Below, piece by piece: positions 1-10,193 of a DNA stretch of 64,000 bases (positions are counted from its first letter, which is position 1; every line of letters begins with the position of its first letter). This stretch comes from Chitinophagales bacterium (GTDB taxonomy: Bacteria; Bacteroidota; Bacteroidia; Chitinophagales; UBA10324), in the NCBI GenBank assembly GCA_019694975.1, contig JAIBAY010000011.1, positions 31,447 to 95,446 of the forward strand, written 5' to 3'. The position numbers and the translations under genes are program-made. The notes under the pieces are model-generated. The model was not told where the DNA came from, did no database searches, and was given only the letters and a program-made list of their open reading frames with translations.

Positions 1-1
1 T

Positions 2-127
2 GCCGCATTGCTGCTGCGGGCAGGTGCTTCAATCCTGGTGGCAGGTAACACGGTATTCAGCTCAGCCGACCCAAAGGCTACTATTACTGCGCTGAAAAAC
101 ACTGTCATAAATACTTCTGCGGCCTGA
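2..127 (+). CDS. rpe: Ribulose-phosphate 3-epimerase, C-terminal fragment (5' part outside window)
   Basis: The open frame runs from the window edge to a TGA and encodes 41 residues. The piece ALLLRAGASILVAGNTVF followed by a DPK segment and a short helix matches the end of ribulose-phosphate 3-epimerase, whose last strand reads AGA..(V/I)VAGS.(V/I)F and builds the phosphate-binding site. The enzyme interconverts ribulose 5-phosphate and xylulose 5-phosphate in the pentose phosphate pathway, in the cytoplasm. A TonB receptor gene starts 17 bases downstream on the same strand, so the two may be co-transcribed, although their functions do not obviously relate. Only the tail is visible, so the assignment rests on one conserved block. 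Confidence 0.72.
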   Translation, partial: AALLLRAGASILVAGNTVFSSADPKATITALKNTVINTSAA

Positions 128-144
128 CCGTCGTTTCCCTGACA

Positions 145-2622
145 ATGATGAGATACCTACTTGTGTTTTTGCTGGCAGCTTTTTTTCCGAGGGTTTCTTA
201 TGCACAAAACGCAACGGTGTATGGCAATGTACGCAATGAAGCCAATCAGACATTGCCCTCTGTATCCATAAAGATTTCTTCCGGTGGTGGAGTAAGGTTT
301 TCTGATGCGGCGGGAAATTATGAGATTTCGATAGCGGCCGACAAAGAGGTAACGCTTACCTTCTCTTCCGTTGGCTATGAGAATTACGAACGAAAGGTAA
401 ACCTCAAGATGGGGCAGCGGTTTCCATTGTACGTGGTTCTGATTCAGCAGACCTATGTCATTGACAGTATCACCATTGAAGATAAGGAGTTGCGCGATCA
501 GCCGAGTATGGTGCGGATTGATCCCAAACTGTTTGATGCTTTGCCTACTACGTCTGGTGGTGTGGAGGCAATTCTGAAAGTGCTTGGCGCTTCCTCCAAC
601 AATGAATTATCATCGCAATACTCAGTGCGGGGTGGAAACTACGATGAGAACCTTGTGTATGTAAATGACTTTGAAATCTACCGCCCGTTCCTCATCCGAT
701 CGGGCCAGCAGGAGGGCCTGAGTTTTATTAATCCCGATCTCGTTGGATCACTTTTATTTTCTGCCGGAGGTTTTGCCGCCAAGTACGGAGATAAAATGTC
801 GAGCGTGCTCGATATTGAATATAAAAAACCGGAAAAATTCGGCGGCAATGCAACTATCAGCTTATTAGGCGGCGGACTGAGCCTGGAAGGCAGTTCAAAA
901 AATCACCGTACCCGTTTTCTTTTCGGCGGACGCTATAAAACCAATCAATACCTGTTGAATACACTGGAAACAACAGGGGAGTATCAACCTTCATTCATTG
1001 ATCTACAGGCTGATCTTACTTTTGAAGTGTCCGATAAGGTTTCACTGGAAGCCATCGGCAACTATTCCAAAAACAACTACACGTTTGTGCCCGAAGACCG
1101 GGTAACTACCTTCGGCACCGTACAGCAAACCCTTCGGCTCACCGTATATTTCGATGGCAGGGAAGTGGATGCTTACAGTACGGCAATGGCAGGTCTCTCA
1201 CTCACCTATAAACCAAGGAAAAACCTGAACCTGAAATTTCTTGGTTCCATCTACGGCGATCGCGAGGATGAAACATTTGATGTGATCGGTGAATATTATC
1301 TGGGAGAAGTAAATAATAATCTGGGGGCACAGGATTTTGGACAAACACTATATTATTTCGGCACAGGAACAAACCAGGTTTGGGGAAGAGATTACCTTGA
1401 TGCTTATATCATCAAGTTTTCACACAAGGGCTCATTACTGCAGCATCATCACTATCTCCAATGGGGTTTTGATGTAAACCGTGAACATATTGATGACAAT
1501 CTCAGCGAATGGACGAGATTGGATTCTGCCGGCTATACACTTCCGTATTCATCGTCACAGATTAATTTACAGGACATCATCCGCACACAGCACACTTTTT
1601 CAAGCATGCGGTATAGCGCTTACCTGCAGGATAGCTGGACCATCAATGAAGACCGGAATTTTACCCTTACCTATGGGAGCCGGATCAGTTACTGGGATTA
1701 CGACAGACAGTTGCTGATCAGTCCGCGGGTGCAGCTGGCCTATCAGCCGAAATGGGACAGGGATATTGTTTTCAGGGGAGCCATCGGAGCCTATGATCAA
1801 CCGCCATTCTATCGTGAATTACGTGACTTGGAAGGCAATCTTCATCCGGCAGTGCTGGCACAGCGATCGATTCACTATGTTATAGGAGGCGACTATAATT
1901 TCAAATGGTGGGATCGTCCGTTCAAGTTTGTTTCAGAGATATACTATAAACAATTGTATGACCTTAATCCCTATGAACTCGATAATGTGAGGATCCGGTA
2001 TTTTGGAGAGAACAGCGCCACCGGTTATGCCGCAGGTATTGACTTCAGGCTCAACGGAGAGTTTGTGAAGGATGCTGAATCCTGGATTTCTTTGTCATTG
2101 TTATCAACCAAGGAAAACATCAACAACGATTTTGTGTATGCGGTTGACACCATATTCACTGATCCGGGGCAAGGCTTGTATACACTCGACAGTACCATTG
2201 TTTACCCTGGTTACATTCCGCGGCCTACCGATCAGTTCCTGAACTTTGGTATGTTCTTCCAGGATTATCTGCCGGGCAATGAAAATTTCAAAGTGCACCT
2301 TAATTTCCTGTTCGGCACAGGGCTTCCCACTGGTCCTCCTGATCATGTAAGAGCCCGTGATACCTTGCGGCTATCACCGTATCGCCGGGTTGACATCGGG
2401 TTTTCTTATCTTTTGCTCAATGGCAAGAAGCAAAAAAATATTGACAGCAAAGTGCTGGGTAATTTTGAGAATATCTGGATATCGCTGGAGGTGTTTAACC
2501 TCTTAGGCGTATCCAACGAAGTTTCTTATACGTGGGTGAAAGATATCACCAATACGGTTTATGCAGTACCAAACTACCTCACTGGTCGAAGGTTGAACCT
2601 CAAGCTGAATGTCCGGTTCTGA
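145..2622 (+). CDS. TonB-dependent outer membrane receptor with carboxypeptidase-regulatory-like domain
   Basis: 825 residues. A signal peptide (about residues 1-20, ending SYAQ) leads into a CarboxypepD-regulatory-like beta domain (about 22-105, GNVRNEANQTLPSVSIKI and a DAAGNYEI turn). A TonB plug follows (about 125-230, with SQYSVRGGNYDENLVYVND), then a long beta-barrel ending in the aromatic LNVRF. Such proteins import a bulky ligand across the outer membrane using TonB energy. No SusD partner is next to it, so the substrate is unknown; it looks more like a CirA/FecA-style receptor than a SusC. Two ATGs stand in tandem at 145 and 148 and the first is used here. It lies 17 bases after rpe, probably on the same transcript. 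Confidence 0.88.
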   Translation: MMRYLLVFLLAAFFPRVSYAQNATVYGNVRNEANQTLPSVSIKISSGGGVRFSDAAGNYEISIAADKEVTLTFSSVGYENYERKVNLKMGQRFPLYVVLIQQTYVIDSITIEDKELRDQPSMVRIDPKLFDALPTTSGGVEAILKVLGASSNNELSSQYSVRGGNYDENLVYVNDFEIYRPFLIRSGQQEGLSFINPDLVGSLLFSAGGFAAKYGDKMSSVLDIEYKKPEKFGGNATISLLGGGLSLEGSSKNHRTRFLFGGRYKTNQYLLNTLETTGEYQPSFIDLQADLTFEVSDKVSLEAIGNYSKNNYTFVPEDRVTTFGTVQQTLRLTVYFDGREVDAYSTAMAGLSLTYKPRKNLNLKFLGSIYGDREDETFDVIGEYYLGEVNNNLGAQDFGQTLYYFGTGTNQVWGRDYLDAYIIKFSHKGSLLQHHHYLQWGFDVNREHIDDNLSEWTRLDSAGYTLPYSSSQINLQDIIRTQHTFSSMRYSAYLQDSWTINEDRNFTLTYGSRISYWDYDRQLLISPRVQLAYQPKWDRDIVFRGAIGAYDQPPFYRELRDLEGNLHPAVLAQRSIHYVIGGDYNFKWWDRPFKFVSEIYYKQLYDLNPYELDNVRIRYFGENSATGYAAGIDFRLNGEFVKDAESWISLSLLSTKENINNDFVYAVDTIFTDPGQGLYTLDSTIVYPGYIPRPTDQFLNFGMFFQDYLPGNENFKVHLNFLFGTGLPTGPPDHVRARDTLRLSPYRRVDIGFSYLLLNGKKQKNIDSKVLGNFENIWISLEVFNLLGVSNEVSYTWVKDITNTVYAVPNYLTGRRLNLKLNVRF

Positions 2623-2798
2623 GCATTGAAAGGCTGAATTATGAGCCAGCCGGCGTTCTTCCTGCAGGCTACGTTCCAATAAATGAACTTATCGCGATGA
2701 TGTAACATCAACGCAACCTGTATGCTGATTAGCCACTTTTATGGGATTGATATGGCGTTTCCATGAGCATACTTTTACATCGTATTAAAAAAAATACC

Positions 2799-3101
2799 AT
2801 GAAAACAAAAATGAATTATTTCGGTTTTGCCTGTTTGTTAAGTGCAGTGCTGATAATTGCTTCCTGCAGTAAGGAAACAGATATTAAACCTTTTGGAACT
2901 GCATCCTTGCTGGTCGATTCACTGCCTGCATGGCAAGTAACAGCTGCTCCCATCAAAAACGACTATGAGTTGAAAAAAAAGCAACACAGAGCTGCAGATG
3001 ATGAGCTGATCAGGTTCGTTCTGCCGGAAGGCTATTCCATGAACGAGACATGGCAGGAAATTCCGCAAATCGGAAAAGGTGAACAATTAAAGCAACGATA
3101 A
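2799..3101 (+). CDS. Small putative lipoprotein, function unknown
   Basis: 100 residues when started at 2799. The frame stays open to an ATG at 2763, but starting at 2799 gives a textbook lipoprotein signal: Lys-rich n-region, hydrophobic stretch, and lipobox IIASC at about residues 19-23 followed by SKE. The mature part is short and charged with no family I recognise (QEIPQIGKGEQ near the end). A strong hairpin terminator follows about 40 bases after the stop, which supports a real, independently ended transcript. Likely anchored in the outer or inner membrane facing the periplasm. Confidence 0.6.
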   Translation: MKTKMNYFGFACLLSAVLIIASCSKETDIKPFGTASLLVDSLPAWQVTAAPIKNDYELKKKQHRAADDELIRFVLPEGYSMNETWQEIPQIGKGEQLKQR

Positions 3102-3141
3102 CCGTTCACGGCAAAGCAATGCAACAGCCTGAAGAGGCGCC

Positions 3142-3179
3142 ATGGAAGAGCAGGAATAACATCACTGCTCTTCCATTTT
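3142..3179 (+). terminator. Rho-independent terminator after the small lipoprotein gene
   Basis: A perfect 12-bp stem (ATGGAAGAGCAG with CTGCTCTTCCAT) closes on an 11-base loop and is followed by TTTTAATT, wholly between two genes on the plus strand. Confidence 0.75.
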
Positions 3180-3284
3180 AATTGTGTTAATGCAACAGGA
3201 AGATGCATTCCGGAGGAAATCACATTATGCAATCTGTTCTCGGATGTATGCGGAGCGCATCAAATTCCCGAATATTGCCGGTGC

Positions 3285-3953
3285 ATGAATGATCATGATG
3301 AAATTCTGGACACAGGCATAACTCCCAGCTATCTTACATTCCGAACGACAAACGGTCTCTGCAGGATCAGTGAGGATAAAATTGAACTGATCAGGAGTTT
3401 AAGTGAAACAGGAACCTTTCTGGTATCAGGATCCTTTATCATCCGCATAGCATTGCTGTTTGCCATTGCTGCCTTTTTTCTCTACCAGCAATTTATTTCC
3501 GGGCTTTTAAGCTTGCAGTATCTCTGGATATATGCTGTTCCTGTCAGTTTTGTGCTGCTGTCTATTCTCGGTAACCTGAATAACCTGATGTATCGTATCC
3601 GGTCATTATTGTTTATCGGACTTTTCTTATGGCTCATCTATCTTGAATATGAAAGAAACAATACGATTACAGCCGTCATATACCTTGCCCTCGCAATATT
3701 ACTTATGCTCAGCTTTATCCGAAGTTATGGCTATGTCTCCGATACGGTAATTCTGCGGAAGAATATTCTGAAAGTCCGATTCATCAATTCATTACCTGCT
3801 ATTACCAGGGCCTATTTCCTGGTAACTTTTACTGCTGCAGACGGCAGGGAACGTAAAAGGCCAATCCTTTTGCCGGGATGGCTGCAACATGGAGAGACAG
3901 AAAAAAAACATGCATTGGATGTAATGAAGCTGGCCGGAATTACCATGGAATAA
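3285..3953 (+). CDS. Integral membrane protein, function unknown
   Basis: 222 residues starting at ATG 3285. After about 45 soluble residues there are four strongly hydrophobic segments (about 50-68, 77-97, 104-122 and 129-146) arranged as two hairpin pairs. A soluble C-terminal region (about 150-222) then has a strand-rich look (DTVILRKNILKVRF, YFLVTFTAADGRERKR) and ends with a short helix. I do not recognise the family. The tail could be a small PH-like or bPH2-like cytoplasmic domain, but that is a guess from its strand pattern. The gene stands alone between a terminator and a convergent hydrolase gene. Confidence 0.6.
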   Translation: MNDHDEILDTGITPSYLTFRTTNGLCRISEDKIELIRSLSETGTFLVSGSFIIRIALLFAIAAFFLYQQFISGLLSLQYLWIYAVPVSFVLLSILGNLNNLMYRIRSLLFIGLFLWLIYLEYERNNTITAVIYLALAILLMLSFIRSYGYVSDTVILRKNILKVRFINSLPAITRAYFLVTFTAADGRERKRPILLPGWLQHGETEKKHALDVMKLAGITME

Positions 3954-4037
3954 ACAATATAATTAAGACCTTGCTGCGAATTCTTTATAGTGCATCGCAG
4001 TAACGTTACGCTGATCCCTGCAGCATGAGACTTTTTA

Positions 4038-6107
4038 TTACCGTTGTACAATAAGTTTCCTGACAAGCGATACACCCTGTGTTTCCATTTTTACAAAATA
4101 GATACCGTTGGCTATTATGCGGCTACTATAGTCATAACCATTCCAATTAACCTGGTGTGCACCGGTATCTACTTCCTGATCCACTAAAGTACTTACCCAC
4201 CGGCCTCCGATATCAAAAATACGGATGGTGCATTTGCCTGCTGTTGTCTGTTCCCAGCGAATGCTGGTTGTGCTGGAAAACGGATTAGGATAAATCAGCA
4301 TTGATGCTGTGTCAAACCCGATTGCATCCTGCTGAGTAAGATTGACGATGGAAATTTTTACCGAATCCTTAAAGACCGTTACATCAGGAATAGTAATTGA
4401 TCCACCTGCATAATACAACATCCCTGATTGGATAATCTGTTCTCCATGCGAAACAGTCCAGGCGATTTCATCTCCTGCTTCGGGTGAAAATAACTGAAGC
4501 CTCCTCGGAGTGATTCCGACGTTACAGGACGATGGCGCTTTCACTATCTCACCCGAAGATTTTTTCAGGTCCCGAATAAATACAGTAGCAGACCATTGTG
4601 TAGCAGATTCCGTGACTGCATCCTTCCAATCAAGAAAACCGTTCACCGAGCCGAATAATGCACCACTTGCTGCGCTGCCATTTCCAGCGTCTTCATTGAT
4701 ACTGCAATCGGAGAACGCGGGATAAGATGCGTTTTTTCTATATCTGAAAATATCAAAGTTGCTGTCATTCCAGGTTGAGCCGTTCCCGCTATGGGTCCGG
4801 TTATCAAAAAAAAAGTAGCCGCCCAGGTGATAGGCATTCACGGAATCGTAAAACATTGTTTTTTCTGTCCAGCCCACCATCGTATCACGCTTTCCATTAA
4901 TACTATAAATGACGGGAAAGCTTTTTGCCTCAAAATTATGCGCCAGCCAGCCGCCGTCGAGCAAATTGTACACAGGATAGCCAAGGTTGCTCATCAGGCC
5001 GGCACTCACTGTTCCCATGCGGTTATCGCCTGTAGTCCGGTTGCCATTGCCGGTATTCAGGGTGCATACTTTGTTTGAATCATTTTGAAAGGCAAGGTTA
5101 AAACAACCTACTGTCAGTTTCACTGCTGCAATGCGTTCAGGATAGGTCATGGCAAAGAAGAAGGCACCGATTGCGCCGAAGGATGTCCCCTCAAGATATA
5201 TCCTGTTGGTATCAACAGGCATTGTCATTTCCACCCAATCCAGTATGATGTTTATGCTTTGTTGCATATAGTTGTAATCGACTCCGGATTGCGGAGGCAG
5301 TTGATTATTTGCATCGTTGAACAGATCAAAATTTTCATTGCTGCCCCACCACGCAGCATTATTGACGGAAGGAAAGAAGTCTTCAGGACTTAATACAATC
5401 TCATCCGCAGCAGGCACCAGCCCGGTGGTCAGGAAGTCGCTGCCACCTGCATGAAATTTTATGCGAAGCGGCTGAAGTCCGGCATGCGGATTCCTGTTTA
5501 CTGCAATGTCGGTGGTAAAATAACCGGCTCGGTTCATTGGCGGTTGGTCTACACTGTATTTCATACTGGTGAAGAGCGTATAGATCTCCACCGTACCATA
5601 AGGCATCGCGCGTGATTGCTGGTAAACAGGCCGGGCGCTGGCAACTTTTTCTGTAACGGCAGAACTAAGACTGTTCACCCCAGGAATAATCAGGTTTTCT
5701 TCCATGCCGTTTTTCATCACGGTGACGGCATAGAAGTATTTCCCTTCCTTTAATGTGGTGGCAACAAAAAGTCCGGTGCCCGGCGCAAGTGTTGACATTC
5801 CCGAGTCAATAGAAAGATATTCATCATAACCATCATGATGCGATAACTGATGGTCTTTGGCCGATGCAAAACCGGTGTAACCCAGGTATTCTGCTTTGCT
5901 AAGCTGTTGCGGTGAAGTGATGGCATATTCCGACCGGTAAACATTATAATAATTAAGTGTATCCGGAAGATTCTGCCAGGTGATGAATACCTGTCCGCTT
6001 CGGTAAAAAGCGGAAAGTTGAGTGACGTTATGAGGCCCGGATACTCCTTTCAGCGTGCAGATCAACAGCAGGAAGGAGGCAAGGAGGCAGCGCTTCATTT
6101 GCAACAT
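4038..6107 (-). CDS. Secreted alpha/beta-hydrolase (esterase/peptidase-like) with T9SS type A sorting tail
   Basis: 689 residues. A signal peptide (MLQMKRCLLASFLLLICTL; M4 at 6098 is an equally good start) is followed by an FN3-like region (about 25-160, with ITWQNLPDTLNYYNVYRS). An alpha/beta-hydrolase core then carries the nucleophile elbow GTSFGA with Ser309 as presumed nucleophile. The C-terminal 85 residues are a classic Por secretion tail (LIYPNPF, then FDIGGRW, GIYFVKM, ending KLIVQR), so the protein should cross the outer membrane by the type IX system. The substrate is not evident; an esterase or prolyl-oligopeptidase-like activity is possible. It is transcribed convergently with the membrane protein gene to its left. 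Confidence 0.8.
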   Translation of the reverse strand: MLQMKRCLLASFLLLICTLKGVSGPHNVTQLSAFYRSGQVFITWQNLPDTLNYYNVYRSEYAITSPQQLSKAEYLGYTGFASAKDHQLSHHDGYDEYLSIDSGMSTLAPGTGLFVATTLKEGKYFYAVTVMKNGMEENLIIPGVNSLSSAVTEKVASARPVYQQSRAMPYGTVEIYTLFTSMKYSVDQPPMNRAGYFTTDIAVNRNPHAGLQPLRIKFHAGGSDFLTTGLVPAADEIVLSPEDFFPSVNNAAWWGSNENFDLFNDANNQLPPQSGVDYNYMQQSINIILDWVEMTMPVDTNRIYLEGTSFGAIGAFFFAMTYPERIAAVKLTVGCFNLAFQNDSNKVCTLNTGNGNRTTGDNRMGTVSAGLMSNLGYPVYNLLDGGWLAHNFEAKSFPVIYSINGKRDTMVGWTEKTMFYDSVNAYHLGGYFFFDNRTHSGNGSTWNDSNFDIFRYRKNASYPAFSDCSINEDAGNGSAASGALFGSVNGFLDWKDAVTESATQWSATVFIRDLKKSSGEIVKAPSSCNVGITPRRLQLFSPEAGDEIAWTVSHGEQIIQSGMLYYAGGSITIPDVTVFKDSVKISIVNLTQQDAIGFDTASMLIYPNPFSSTTSIRWEQTTAGKCTIRIFDIGGRWVSTLVDQEVDTGAHQVNWNGYDYSSRIIANGIYFVKMETQGVSLVRKLIVQR

Positions 6108-6390
6108 AATGATCCCATTGTCATGTTTATTGCCGGATCTGCTATTACTCCGGCTGAGAAAAAATCAGTTGTCGCGAATCTTATGCCATATCATGAACTT
6201 CAGCAGCATAGTTTTAGCGGTCTGTTGATTTTTTTGTGCCGGACAATTCTTTTCATGATAGAATTCATGGAGATATGAATGACTATGGCATAGATCTGAT
6301 ATTGTTTTGTCGCAGCAATTCCTTATTTGGTCTATAACCGTTGTGTCTTTCCATTTCATTCCTACATTTACGATAAAATACTTTCGCCGT

Positions 6391-9300
6391 ATGACCAGAA
6401 TGCTGATTTTTTTTGCAGTGTTGTTGTCTTTAACCTTCATTTCCTCGCGCCTTACTGCGCAAAAATCCAAAGGAAAATCTGCTGCGATTACTGACAAATA
6501 CCCGGGAGGTTACGATCCCATAATGATGCAAGGCATGCGCTGGCGGTCGATTGGGCCATGGCGTGGCGGACGTTCGCTGGCTGTCTGTGGTGTTGCTGAT
6601 AATCCGCAGCTTTATTATTTTGGAGCAGTAGGCGGAGGCGTTTGGAAAACCACCGACGGCGGACAAACCTGGCTTTGTATTTCAGACACTACTTTTAAAT
6701 CAAGTTCCGTCGGAGCGATTGCCGTGGCTCCTTCTGATCCCAATATTATTTATGTCGGCATGGGAGAAGCGGAAATGCGTGGAAATATCTCATTCGGAGA
6801 TGGCATATATAAATCAACGGATGCGGGCAAAACCTGGAAGCACTCTGGGCTTGAAAAATCAGGAGCTATCCAGAATATTATTGTGCATCCGCAGCATCCG
6901 GAGCTGTTGTATGCTTCCTGTATGGGTAAAATTTTCGGCGCCAATAAGGAACGTGGCGTTTACCGCTCAAAGGATGGTGGCGCCACGTGGCAGCAGATCC
7001 TCTCCAAAGATGACAGTACCGGTTGTAATGATGTAAAATTTGATCCGTCTAATCCGCTCATTGTTTATGCTTCACTGTGGCAGGCTCACCGCACACCGTA
7101 CTCACTGAGCAGCGGTGGTAAAGGCAGTGGATTGTACAAATCATATGACGGCGGCGATCACTGGACCCTGATTTCAGAAAATCCGGGCATGCCGGTAGGA
7201 CTGCTCGGTAAGATTACGGTGGCTGTATCTCCCACCAACCCGAACCGGGTGTATGCCATGGTGGAAAATGAAAACGGAGGTTTATTCAGAAGCGACGATG
7301 CCGGTGAACACTGGTCGCTGATAAACAAAGACAAGAATCTCCGTCAAAGACCCTGGTATTTTTCGCAGATCTATGCCGATCCGCTGAACCCGGATGGCAT
7401 AATCGTACTGAATGTGAGTGCGTGGATATCGAAGGATGGGGGAGTGACGTTTTCACAGATCAGCAATCATCATGGAGATAATCATGAACTGTGGTGGAAC
7501 CCGAAGAACAGCAACAACTGGATACAGGCCGATGATGGTGGAGGCGAAGTGACATTCGATGGCGGACAATCATTCTCGGAACTTGATTTTCCTACTGCAC
7601 AATTTTATCATGTTAACCTGGACAATGATTTTCCATATGGCGTTTACGGCGCGCAGCAGGATAACTCTTCCATTAAAATCAAGAGCAGGTCAGATGATTA
7701 TAGTATCAGTGAAAGCGACTGGTATCCGGTTGCAGGTGGTGAAGCAGGTTATATTGTTCCTGATCCTTTAAATCCTGATATAACCTACGGCGGTGAGTAT
7801 GACGGACAGCTGAGCCGCTATAACAAAAAAAACAACCAGTACCAGGTGATCTCTGTTTATCCTGAAGCATGGATTGGCAGCAGTGCCGCCAGCAAACAAT
7901 ACCGGTTTAACTGGACGTTCCCCATCACCGCTTCACCGCATAATCCACAGGAATTATTTGTAACCTCGCAATATGTGCATCGCAGTTTTGATGCAGGCCA
8001 TAGCTGGGAAATCATATCACCTGATCTAACAAGGCATGCCCCTCATACCATTGCACTGAGCGGTGGGCCTATTACCAAAGATAATACCGGCGCCGAAGTG
8101 TATGCCGATATTTTTGCCTTTGCCGAATCGTATATGAAGCAAGGGGTGCTGTGGGCAGGAAGCGATGACGGGCTGATACATGTTTCTACGGATGACGGAC
8201 AGCATTGGAACAATGTAACTGTTCCATCGTCACAACTGGCAGACTGGGCATTGATCTCAATTATTGAACCCTCGCATTTTGATGCGGCAACTGCTTTTGT
8301 AGCTGCAACAAGATACAAGAGTGATGATACACATCCATATCTTTTCAGGACCACAGACTACGGGAAAACCTGGAAACTGATTGTGCAGGGCATCGCCGAG
8401 CACAGTTATACAAGATGTATACGCGAAGATCCGAACAGGCAGGGATTACTCTATGCCGGTACGGAAACAGGAATTTATGTTTCATTTGACAATGGTGATC
8501 ACTGGCAATCGCTGCAACTCAATCTGCCCAACTCACCGGTGCATGATATACAGGTGCAGAAACGCGATAAAGACCTTGTGGTGGCTACACATGGAAGGTC
8601 ATTCTGGATCCTGGATGATCTTTCACCGCTTTACCAGTTGAATGATGAAGTGAAACAAAAAACTGCAATGCTCCTTAAGCCGCGCGATACGTACAAAGTG
8701 GGAGGCGGAAGCTACTATGCCGCCGATATGCAAACCGGTGAAAACGCGCCGACCGGCGTGATGATACATTATTATCTTAAGAATAAACCTTCGAAGGAAT
8801 TGAAGTTGCAGTTTACCACTGCGGCAGGCGACAGTATCATTACCTATTCGAGCACCAAAGACAAATCAGGTGAACCTATCAGGATATCGAAGGAATTTTT
8901 TCCTGATAAGAAAATCAAGCGTCCCGGTGTATTACCGGTTGACTCCGGTATGAACCTGTTTACCTGGGATATGCGCTATCCTGATGCCACCAAAGTGGAA
9001 GGAACGAATGTGATGTGGGCGGGCAGTGTGATCGGACCAATGGCAATTCCGGGAAACTATACAGTGAAGATGCTTATCGGTGATTCCATGGTGAGTGAAC
9101 AGGCATTTTCGATCATCAAAGATCCAAGGCTTACCATCACCGATGCCGAATATGAAGAACAACTCGCCTTGCTGCTGAAGATCAATAAAAAGCTTTCAGT
9201 TACGCATGAATCCATCAATAAAATAAACGGGGCAATCAAGAGTATCAACTCCTACACAGAAAGTGTCAAGGATACCGCACTGGCGGCAAAGTTCAAAAAG

Positions 9301-9612
9301 TATACTGCACCGTTGGTGGATTCACTGACAGCCATCAAAGGCCAGTTGTATCAATACAAAGCAAGCGCTCCGCAGGACATTCTTGCCAACCCGCTGATGT
9401 TAAATGATAAACTCGCCGGCATCGCATCCGGTGTGGCGGCGGCCGACGTAAGGCCTACAAAATCTTCGGTAGAAGCATTTCAGGATATCTCGCGGCGTAT
9501 TGATGTTCAGCTTGACAAGATGAATTCAGTCTTTAATGAAAAAATTCCGGCATTCAACAAGATGGTGGAAGATGCTAAAATTCCTGCCGTGCTGATTAAG
9601 ATGCCAGACTGA
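6391..9612 (+). CDS. Large secreted Asp-box (BNR/VPS10-like) beta-propeller protein
   Basis: 1073 residues from ATG 6391. The frame is open to a TTG at 6307, but only the ATG gives a clean signal peptide (MTRMLIFFAVLL, cleavage after LTAQ). The core has at least ten Asp-box repeats of type S/T-x-D-x-G-x-T/H-W, for example KTTDGGQTW, KSTDAGKTW, RSKDGGATW, KSYDGGDHW and VSTDDGQHW. This is the two-propeller layout seen in sortilin/VPS10-like and glycosyl-hydrolase-like proteins, widespread and mostly uncharacterised in Bacteroidota. The last 200 residues are helical (INKKLSVTHESINKINGAIK) and may form a coiled coil. No T9SS tail is visible, so it is probably periplasmic. No catalytic residues could be assigned. 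Confidence 0.8.
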   Translation: MTRMLIFFAVLLSLTFISSRLTAQKSKGKSAAITDKYPGGYDPIMMQGMRWRSIGPWRGGRSLAVCGVADNPQLYYFGAVGGGVWKTTDGGQTWLCISDTTFKSSSVGAIAVAPSDPNIIYVGMGEAEMRGNISFGDGIYKSTDAGKTWKHSGLEKSGAIQNIIVHPQHPELLYASCMGKIFGANKERGVYRSKDGGATWQQILSKDDSTGCNDVKFDPSNPLIVYASLWQAHRTPYSLSSGGKGSGLYKSYDGGDHWTLISENPGMPVGLLGKITVAVSPTNPNRVYAMVENENGGLFRSDDAGEHWSLINKDKNLRQRPWYFSQIYADPLNPDGIIVLNVSAWISKDGGVTFSQISNHHGDNHELWWNPKNSNNWIQADDGGGEVTFDGGQSFSELDFPTAQFYHVNLDNDFPYGVYGAQQDNSSIKIKSRSDDYSISESDWYPVAGGEAGYIVPDPLNPDITYGGEYDGQLSRYNKKNNQYQVISVYPEAWIGSSAASKQYRFNWTFPITASPHNPQELFVTSQYVHRSFDAGHSWEIISPDLTRHAPHTIALSGGPITKDNTGAEVYADIFAFAESYMKQGVLWAGSDDGLIHVSTDDGQHWNNVTVPSSQLADWALISIIEPSHFDAATAFVAATRYKSDDTHPYLFRTTDYGKTWKLIVQGIAEHSYTRCIREDPNRQGLLYAGTETGIYVSFDNGDHWQSLQLNLPNSPVHDIQVQKRDKDLVVATHGRSFWILDDLSPLYQLNDEVKQKTAMLLKPRDTYKVGGGSYYAADMQTGENAPTGVMIHYYLKNKPSKELKLQFTTAAGDSIITYSSTKDKSGEPIRISKEFFPDKKIKRPGVLPVDSGMNLFTWDMRYPDATKVEGTNVMWAGSVIGPMAIPGNYTVKMLIGDSMVSEQAFSIIKDPRLTITDAEYEEQLALLLKINKKLSVTHESINKINGAIKSINSYTESVKDTALAAKFKKYTAPLVDSLTAIKGQLYQYKASAPQDILANPLMLNDKLAGIASGVAAADVRPTKSSVEAFQDISRRIDVQLDKMNSVFNEKIPAFNKMVEDAKIPAVLIKMPD

Positions 9613-9644
9613 ATATGCAGCCATGCTAACGCAATGGCTATATG

Positions 9645-10160
9645 CTATTTTGCCACTATTTCGCCTGAATAGGAGATGGAACTGCGGCTGATGCTTGTTA
9701 CATAAACAGAGGCACTTCCGCCCTCAAAAATGGTCATCCTGAATTCAGGGTTCTCCTGCTGATCTTTCGTTTTGATGCGTACGTCCCATCCGCCTTTCTT
9801 CCTGTTGCTTATTTCGTATTCAATAGCTGCCGATGTAAACATATAACCATCACCGGAAGATGTGCTTGGAATGTGTGAGGTTCCGAAATAAGGCAGGTTA
9901 CTGATCAATGAATCGCCGGCAACCGTAACCGAATAACCGGGCGATAACTGTTTCATTCTTCCACCTGAAGGTGTTACCGATCGCATCGTACAGGTATAAT
10001 GCCGGCTTTCAATTAGTTTACGCACTGCTTCCGTGTTAGCAGCATTTTTTTCCTTTTTCGCCGGCTGAGCGCTTGTATCTGTAGCAAGAAAAAGAGCCAG
10101 CAGGCAAACGATCAATGATTTGATTTTTAGACCGTCTTTCTTTTGGATGAGGCGCTTCAT
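9645..10160 (-). CDS. DUF4251 domain protein, exported
   Basis: 171 residues. A rather long basic n-region precedes a hydrophobic signal segment (about 14-27) and an ATDTSA cleavage region. The rest matches the DUF4251 pattern I know from Bacteroidota: a Y-x-V-x-V strand (GYSVTVAGDSLISNLPYFG), then YMFTSAAIEYEI, then GWDVRIKTKD, and a final strand ending ISYSGEIVAK. The function of this domain is unknown; members are small periplasmic or surface beta-rich proteins. The gene converges on the propeller gene with only 32 bases between the stops, and its own promoter candidate lies just upstream. Confidence 0.75.
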   Translation of the reverse strand: MKRLIQKKDGLKIKSLIVCLLALFLATDTSAQPAKKEKNAANTEAVRKLIESRHYTCTMRSVTPSGGRMKQLSPGYSVTVAGDSLISNLPYFGTSHIPSTSSGDGYMFTSAAIEYEISNRKKGGWDVRIKTKDQQENPEFRMTIFEGGSASVYVTSISRSSISYSGEIVAK

Positions 10161-10193
10161 ATGTTTGAAAGTTTTTTATTCAATTTTGATTTT

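Noticed and set aside
6165..6497. 110-codon minus-strand frame overlapping the propeller gene start
   Set aside because: It overlaps the signal peptide region of the 6391-9612 gene, lacks any family resemblance and has composition of an antisense shadow.
9618..9640. Weak hairpin (AGCCAT/ATGGCT) between the convergent propeller and DUF4251 genes as a terminator
   Set aside because: Only six base pairs and a poor T run; not enough to call.
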